Shown here one piece after another: positions 59,623-64,000 of a stretch of 64,000 nt of DNA. A program made the translations under genes and the position numbers. The stretch spans positions 1 to 64,000 of the forward strand of contig JACPWG010000032.1 in NCBI GenBank assembly GCA_016197205.1. Direction: 5' to 3'. Within the stretch, counting starts at the first letter, position 1. Every line of letters begins with the position of its first letter. The DNA is from Planctomycetota bacterium. Lineage in GTDB: Bacteria; Planctomycetota; MHYJ01; WSZJ01; JACPWG01. The notes under the pieces were generated by a model. That model saw nothing but the letters and a program-made list of their open reading frames with translations, was not told the origin of the DNA and searched no databases.

Positions 59623-60801
59623 CTACATCGAGAGCACCGCCTCCATCCACTGCAGCGAGGAGGCGTGGAAGAGCAGCTCGCCGTGGTTCAGGTACAGCAC
59701 GGACTTCTTCAGGACGCTCGCGCCGTTCTGCGTCATGCCGGAGGTGTGCAGGGCCGACTTCAGGAAGACCGCCATGTCGCCCGGGCCCTGGTACTCCACC
59801 GAAAAGCCAAACGAGCCGCCGACGCGATAGGGCTTCGAACCTGCCAGCACGCCGAGCTGGATGCCTGATTGGAGACCGGCCTCCTCGAGCTTGTCGATCA
59901 CGTTGCCGGCCGCGGCAGCCGCGGCGTCGATGCCCTGCGAATGGCTCGTGAGACCCCACCCGCCGTAGTACGTCGAGTACCAGTCAGGCTCGAAGCTCGC
60001 CACGGGGTAGGTCCCATCCCAGCGGTGCAGCATCTGAGCGTGACCCGAGTATCGCCCGAGGTTGTATAGGCTGTTCGAAAGCGTCCCGGTCCACCCGAAA
60101 ACGCCGAGCTGATAATCCCAGGGCAACATGCGCCCCACGCTCAGCCCGTACACCGGGTGGCGAAAGACCGCGTCCAGGCCGAGATTCGGGCAGCCGATGA
60201 GGAGCGCGCGCCGCACGTCGCCGCGATACGGAGTCCGCCAGGAGGCCGCGAGCTTCGACAGATAGATGCGCACCGGCACTCCACCCTTCGACGCCGCGAT
60301 CAGGTCCACCTTCGCTTGTCCGGTCAGCTCCGTGATCCGACGGAGCGCGTTCGCGAGCTGCTCGGCCTGCTGGAAGTTGTCCCCGGAGTTGTACCCGAAC
60401 GTGATCGCGAAGACCTTGTACCCCTTCGAAATCAAATACGGGGCGACGCCCGCGGTGCCGTCCCCCTTCGCGTCGTGGAAGAGCACGGAGGCGGACCGGA
60501 CCGCCCCCGGCACGAGCAGGACCGGCACCGCTTTCGTCGCCGTGTCCCAATGCGCCCCGTAGTGCAGCAGGAAATCGCCGGAGTGCGGCGTCGTGTCGCC
60601 GCCGAAGCCGGCCAGGTCGTTCGGCGAGAGGTCGAGGTCTTCCGCGGGAAACGACTCCTGGACGAAGTGCGGGTCCGCGTCCCGGTACGTCTCCATGCGC
60701 GCCCAGGGCCACGCCGCGTTGCCGGTCTGAAGCTTGATCGGGGTGGTCTGAAGGCCGAGCGTCCAGAAGGCGCTTGCGAGGAGCACAGGCAGCAGGGGCA
60801 T
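59623..60801 (-). CDS. Secreted lipase-like alpha/beta hydrolase
   Basis: 392 residues. A short signal-like start (MPLLPVLLASAFWTLGLQTT) is followed by an alpha/beta-hydrolase core: VPVLLVPGAV (oxyanion-hole region), FAITFGYNSGDN, and the nucleophile elbow VDLIAASKGGVPVRIYL (ASKGG in place of GxSxG). Catalytic Asp and His likely lie in the C-terminal part (SVLYLNHGELLFHASSLQWM). GGAGGTGA precedes ATG 60801. Similar proteins are triacylglycerol lipases or PHA/cutinase-type esterases. It is secreted or periplasmic; the substrate is not determined. Confidence 0.75.
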   Translation of the reverse strand: MPLLPVLLASAFWTLGLQTTPIKLQTGNAAWPWARMETYRDADPHFVQESFPAEDLDLSPNDLAGFGGDTTPHSGDFLLHYGAHWDTATKAVPVLLVPGAVRSASVLFHDAKGDGTAGVAPYLISKGYKVFAITFGYNSGDNFQQAEQLANALRRITELTGQAKVDLIAASKGGVPVRIYLSKLAASWRTPYRGDVRRALLIGCPNLGLDAVFRHPVYGLSVGRMLPWDYQLGVFGWTGTLSNSLYNLGRYSGHAQMLHRWDGTYPVASFEPDWYSTYYGGWGLTSHSQGIDAAAAAAGNVIDKLEEAGLQSGIQLGVLAGSKPYRVGGSFGFSVEYQGPGDMAVFLKSALHTSGMTQNGASVLKKSVLYLNHGELLFHASSLQWMEAVLSM

Positions 60802-60846
60802 GCTTCACCTCCGAAGGCGGTAGAGGACTCGAAAACAAAGGCAGTG

Positions 60847-62190
60847 TTAGTAAGTCAGAATGACGGGGTCGCGCCCTTTTCGCTCGACCAGGAACGCGCC
60901 GTTCTCGGGCAGAGAGTAGAGCGAGACGAGCGGCGAGAAGAAGAGGCGCGCGTCGAACGCGAGCTGCCCTTCGACGCGAGGCAGGGCGAACGAGGAGGCG
61001 AGCGGCTCCAGGTCGCGCAGCTTCCAGAAGGTCTGGTTGAGCGCGGGGAACGCGTGCTTCGCGACGGTCCAGCGAAAGGCCGCCGGCCGGCCGCCGGGCA
61101 GCGTGGGCACGGAGAAGCTGGTCGCCGCGCCCGGCAGGAGCACGGTCCACAGCCGGCCGTCGGGCAGCTCGAGTCCGAGGGTCACGAGGGACGGCCCGCC
61201 GGGGAGCGCGGACCAGCGCAGCGTCCGGCCGCCGGCGAGCGGCACGGGCAGCGGCGCGAACACGAACGGGGACCCGAAGTCAAACGGAGGCGCGCTCGGG
61301 AGCGCCATCCGACCGAGGACGATGCCGCCGGGCCCGCGCGCCAGGAGCTCCGCGGCCCATTCGCTCGCATCCGGGGCGCGCGGCGCGACCAGTCGGAACG
61401 CCGACGGCGGCACGGCCCCGCCCCCTCCTGCGCCCGCGTTCATCCACCCGCCGCCCATCTGCACGGTCGTGTCCATACCGTCGAGGCGAGCGAGAAGCGC
61501 CCCTGCGCGCGCGCTCGGCAGGCCGAAGCCCGCGGGGAAGAGCAGCCCGCCGGAGACCTGGCCGAGCTGGTTCGCGCCCTGCGCGCCCCACGCGCCGCCG
61601 ATCGCGGGCATCATGCTCGAAAAGGAGGCGGAGCCGTTCGCGAAGGCGTCGAGGTTCCGCGGCACGAGCCGGCCGGCGAGGACCTCGCGGCTCAGGTCGC
61701 GCAGCGAGCCGCGCGCCGGACGGACGGCGAAGAGCGGGATCGCCGCCCCGCGCGCACCCGCGAGGCCGAGGCTCGTCGGGCTGAAGCCGGTCTTCGAAGC
61801 GGTCACCACCGCGGGCGCGCCGGCGGCGACGCCGGGCTCGGGCGGCAGCTCCGCGCGGCCGGAGAGGTCGGTGAGCGCGAGCGGCCCGTCGGCGCCGCGC
61901 CGGACCCACGCGCCGGGGAGAGGCGCGCCGTTCGCCCCGTCGAGGACGACGACGCGCACGACGTCATTGGCCGCCGCGGCCGGCGCGGCGGAAACCGGGG
62001 CCGGCGCCACGCCGCCGCCACCGAGGCGCACGCCGTCGAGCACCGTCCACGCGCCGGACGCGCCGGAAGCGCCGCCCGCCGGGGCCGCTCCGCCGCCGGT
62101 CGCGGGCGCGCCCGCGACTTGCGCCAAGCCCAGAAGCCCGCCGAGCAGCAGCCCGCTCAGAGCCGCCGACGGCTTCGCGAAAACCGCCAT
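60847..62190 (-). CDS. Secreted hypothetical protein, internal start within a longer open frame
   Basis: 447 residues from ATG 62190, which follows GAGGAGGA at proper spacing. Signal peptide: MAVFAKPSAALSGLLLGGLL and GLAQVAGA. The mature part has a carboxypeptidase-regulatory-like beta module at about 55-140 (VVRVVVLDGANGAPLPGAWV, LTDLSGRAELPPEPG) and a beta-rich C-terminal part without known domain. Its frame is continuous with the acyl-CoA synthetase upstream, but the secretion signal and ribosome site show that it is made separately. It probably forms an operon with the lipase-like gene that starts 45 bp downstream of its stop. Confidence 0.7.
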   Translation of the reverse strand: MAVFAKPSAALSGLLLGGLLGLAQVAGAPATGGGAAPAGGASGASGAWTVLDGVRLGGGGVAPAPVSAAPAAAANDVVRVVVLDGANGAPLPGAWVRRGADGPLALTDLSGRAELPPEPGVAAGAPAVVTASKTGFSPTSLGLAGARGAAIPLFAVRPARGSLRDLSREVLAGRLVPRNLDAFANGSASFSSMMPAIGGAWGAQGANQLGQVSGGLLFPAGFGLPSARAGALLARLDGMDTTVQMGGGWMNAGAGGGGAVPPSAFRLVAPRAPDASEWAAELLARGPGGIVLGRMALPSAPPFDFGSPFVFAPLPVPLAGGRTLRWSALPGGPSLVTLGLELPDGRLWTVLLPGAATSFSVPTLPGGRPAAFRWTVAKHAFPALNQTFWKLRDLEPLASSFALPRVEGQLAFDARLFFSPLVSLYSLPENGAFLVERKGRDPVILTY

Positions 62191-63816
62191 GCTGTTCCTC
62201 CTCTGTAGAATTTCCTTGGAACCCTTGGGGGACTCGACCGCGTTCGCGGACGACTGCCCGCCCGAAACCCGGCCCAATTCAGACTGCGCCGCCCCGCGGA
62301 GGGCCTCCTCCCGGAGCGCTGACTTCAGCACCTTGCCCATCGCGTTCCGCGGAAGAGCTGCAAGAAACGAGAACCGACGCGGGACCTTGTAGCCCGCGAG
62401 GCGGTCGCGGCAGAAGCGGGCCAGCTCCGGGCCATCGACCGCGCCGGGTATGCCGGGCGCGCCGCCGCGAACGACCACGAACGCATGACCGACCTCCCCC
62501 CACAGCGGGTCCGGGGCGCCGAGCACCGCCGCCTCCGCCACCGACGGGTGGTCGACGAGTGCGCGCTCGACCTCGCCCGGGTACACGTTCTCCCCGCCGC
62601 TGATGTACATCTCTTTTTTTCGCCCGACGATCCGGTAGAAACCGTCCGCGTCGACCTCGGCCACGTCGCCGGTCGCGACCCAGCCGTCCCGCAGCGTCTC
62701 CGCGGTCGCCGCGGGGTTTCGCCAGTAGCCGGAGAAGAGGTGCGCGCCGCCGACCTGCAGCTCGCCGTCCACGATCCGGACTCGGGTATGCACCTGGGGG
62801 AGGCCGACGGCGCCGGCCTTCTCGCGCTCTCGCCCCGGCGGGAAGCGGAAGCAATTCGGCCCCGCCTCGGTCATGCCGAAGCCCTGCCGCAGGGCGATCC
62901 CCGCGTCGTGGTAGCGCTGCAAAAGAGGCAGCGGGCACGGCGCCCCGCCGCAGATGACGAGCCGGAGCCGGCCGGTCGGACAGTCCGCGATGCCTGCGTC
63001 CCACAGGGTCTGGAACATCGTGGGGACGCCGAAGAGCGCCGTCGTTTCCGGCAGCCAGCAGAGCACGGCCGACGGGTCGAAGCGGGACATGAGCAGCACG
63101 CGGCCGCCGCGATGCAGCAAGGGGAGGGTCAGCACGTTCCAGCCGCCGGTGTGAAAGAGCGGCGCGAAGAGCGGCGCGGTGTCCGTGGGTCCCAGCTCCC
63201 ACCCGACGCAGGTCTGGATCGCGTTCGCGACGAGCATGCGGGCGGAGAGCATCGCGCCTTTGGGTCGGCCCGTGGTTCCCGAGGTATAGAGGAGGAGCGG
63301 TACGTCCTCCGGCGCCGTCTCCGACGGCCGCGTGGACGGGGTCTCGCGCGCGGCGGCCGCGAGGACTTCGCGGAAGGGAACGCCGGTCACAGCCGTCCCT
63401 TCCCAGGCCGCGTCCTCTTCGAGGAGGAGCGCGCGCGGGTCGGCGTCGGCGAGGACGGCGGCCAGCTCCGGCCGGGCGAGGCGCCAGTTGAGCGGGACCA
63501 GCGTCCACCGCCGGCGCCAGCAGGCGAAGAACGCCGCGAGGTGTACGATCGAGTTCTTGCCGAGGACCGCCACGCGGTCGCCAGGCGCCGGGGCGAAGGT
63601 GCGTTCCAACCACGCCTCCACGCGGCGCGAGAGGTCGTCGAGCCGTGCGTAGCTCCAGCGCTCGCCGGAGTCGGCGTCGAGGACGGCGTCGCGGTCGGGC
63701 GCGAACGACGCCCACCCGGCCAGAAAGTCGAGGTCCGCGGGCGAGGCGTTCAGAGCGACCGCGGAGCAAGAGCCGTCTTGGCGCCCCACTGCTCGGAATC
63801 GCGAAGCTTCGGCCAC
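60847..63816 (-). CDS. Class I acyl-CoA synthetase (AMP-binding), frame open into the next gene
   Basis: The synthetase portion covers about 500 residues to near 62290: LLLYTSGTTGRPKGAMLSAR (AMP-binding P-loop), GFGMTEAGPNC, DGWVATGDVAEVDADGFYRI, GRKKEMYISGGENVYPGEVE, and the terminal catalytic Lys in PRNAMGKVLKSALREEAL. It activates a carboxylic acid as acyl-AMP and forms the CoA thioester in the cytoplasm. After that ending no stop codon appears and the frame continues through a 33-residue linker into the secreted protein at 62190. The start is uncertain: GTG 63816 or GTG 63789; the region beyond (63840-63900) is AT-rich repeat-like DNA. A true fusion is unlikely because a signal peptide would be internal. 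Confidence 0.75.
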   Translation of the reverse strand: MAEASRFRAVGRQDGSCSAVALNASPADLDFLAGWASFAPDRDAVLDADSGERWSYARLDDLSRRVEAWLERTFAPAPGDRVAVLGKNSIVHLAAFFACWRRRWTLVPLNWRLARPELAAVLADADPRALLLEEDAAWEGTAVTGVPFREVLAAAARETPSTRPSETAPEDVPLLLYTSGTTGRPKGAMLSARMLVANAIQTCVGWELGPTDTAPLFAPLFHTGGWNVLTLPLLHRGGRVLLMSRFDPSAVLCWLPETTALFGVPTMFQTLWDAGIADCPTGRLRLVICGGAPCPLPLLQRYHDAGIALRQGFGMTEAGPNCFRFPPGREREKAGAVGLPQVHTRVRIVDGELQVGGAHLFSGYWRNPAATAETLRDGWVATGDVAEVDADGFYRIVGRKKEMYISGGENVYPGEVERALVDHPSVAEAAVLGAPDPLWGEVGHAFVVVRGGAPGIPGAVDGPELARFCRDRLAGYKVPRRFSFLAALPRNAMGKVLKSALREEALRGAAQSELGRVSGGQSSANAVESPKGSKEILQRRNSMAVFAKPSAALSGLLLGGLLGLAQVAGAPATGGGAAPAGGASGASGAWTVLDGVRLGGGGVAPAPVSAAPAAAANDVVRVVVLDGANGAPLPGAWVRRGADGPLALTDLSGRAELPPEPGVAAGAPAVVTASKTGFSPTSLGLAGARGAAIPLFAVRPARGSLRDLSREVLAGRLVPRNLDAFANGSASFSSMMPAIGGAWGAQGANQLGQVSGGLLFPAGFGLPSARAGALLARLDGMDTTVQMGGGWMNAGAGGGGAVPPSAFRLVAPRAPDASEWAAELLARGPGGIVLGRMALPSAPPFDFGSPFVFAPLPVPLAGGRTLRWSALPGGPSLVTLGLELPDGRLWTVLLPGAATSFSVPTLPGGRPAAFRWTVAKHAFPALNQTFWKLRDLEPLASSFALPRVEGQLAFDARLFFSPLVSLYSLPENGAFLVERKGRDPVILTY

Positions 63817-64000
63817 AGGGTCGGCGGCCGGGGACGCACCGAGTTGAGCATTGAGGCTTGAGTCTTCATTGAGACTTGAGCATTGGAAATTGGGAATTCG
63901 TCCCACATCGACCTCCACTCGCAGGAGTCCGCCTGCTCGACCTGTTTGGGGTTCAGGAGCGCGACAGTCTTGCTTCATGCCTGGATCCATGAAATGACCT

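Overview
The window is a very GC-rich chromosome segment with tightly packed genes on both strands. The organism is a diderm: it encodes TonB with a TonB-dependent receptor, MltA lytic transglycosylase and lipoprotein-type signal peptides. Zinc-ribbon Hanks-type kinases, a VIT/VWA protein paired with a rhombosortase, a PNP-NACHT-FGE fusion, many secreted hypotheticals and several families of dispersed intergenic hairpins recall Planctomycetota or a related, mostly metagenome-known lineage. That placement is inferred from gene content only; there is no rRNA here to settle it. No tRNA or rRNA gene and no CRISPR array was seen.

Layout. 1-3.9 kb: end of carB, then tonB and a TonB-dependent receptor. 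4-11 kb (minus strand): an ATP-grasp protein, a double-receiver/DUF4388 regulator, htpG and a sigma-54 activator. 11-14.5 kb: a secreted VIT/VWA protein with a Gly-rich, hydrophobic, basic C-terminal tail, followed by a rhombosortase-like protease expected to recognise such tails. 15-24.2 kb: a defence-like locus made of one 1296-residue nucleoside-phosphorylase/NACHT/FGE protein, then a SAP-like protein and a helicase-associated-domain protein overlapping by 4 bp. A HEPN/MNT toxin-antitoxin pair sits inside this locus between two copies of a 185-bp duplicated 5' end of the SAP-like gene. 24.3-31.7 kb: a HAD phosphatase, a fibronectin-type secreted protein, a kinase fragment cut by repeats, a BsuPI-like secreted protein and a small secreted protein.

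32-38.2 kb is a graveyard of truncated genes: an APS-kinase tail, a solute-binding-protein tail, a repeat-invaded sulfotransferase, two thirds of an amidinotransferase, a P450 piece and half of a TauE permease. Only the aromatic amino-acid decarboxylase looks whole. Together they suggest the relic of a pathway using guanidino transfer and sulfation. 38-46.6 kb: mltA, whose 3' end runs through a 14-bp minisatellite; a histidine kinase/response regulator pair; a GT-C glycosyltransferase; and an MFS-spermidine-synthase fusion.

46.7-53.6 kb (minus strand) is a specialised Hsp70 cluster in the order 977-residue helical protein, J-domain protein, GrpE, DnaK, zinc-ribbon protein. 54-57 kb: a zinc-ribbon kinase with a frameshift, overlapping by 4 bp a broken reverse transcriptase that in turn abuts half an RluA-type pseudouridine synthase. 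57.3-64 kb (minus strand): a two-gene module with 9-residue repeats, a DUF1028 protein, a secreted lipase-like hydrolase, a secreted hypothetical protein, and an acyl-CoA synthetase whose frame runs without a stop into that hypothetical protein.

At least eight dispersed repeat families (called A-H below) fill the intergenic gaps. Several mark the breakpoints of truncated genes, and one supplies the stop codon of htpG.
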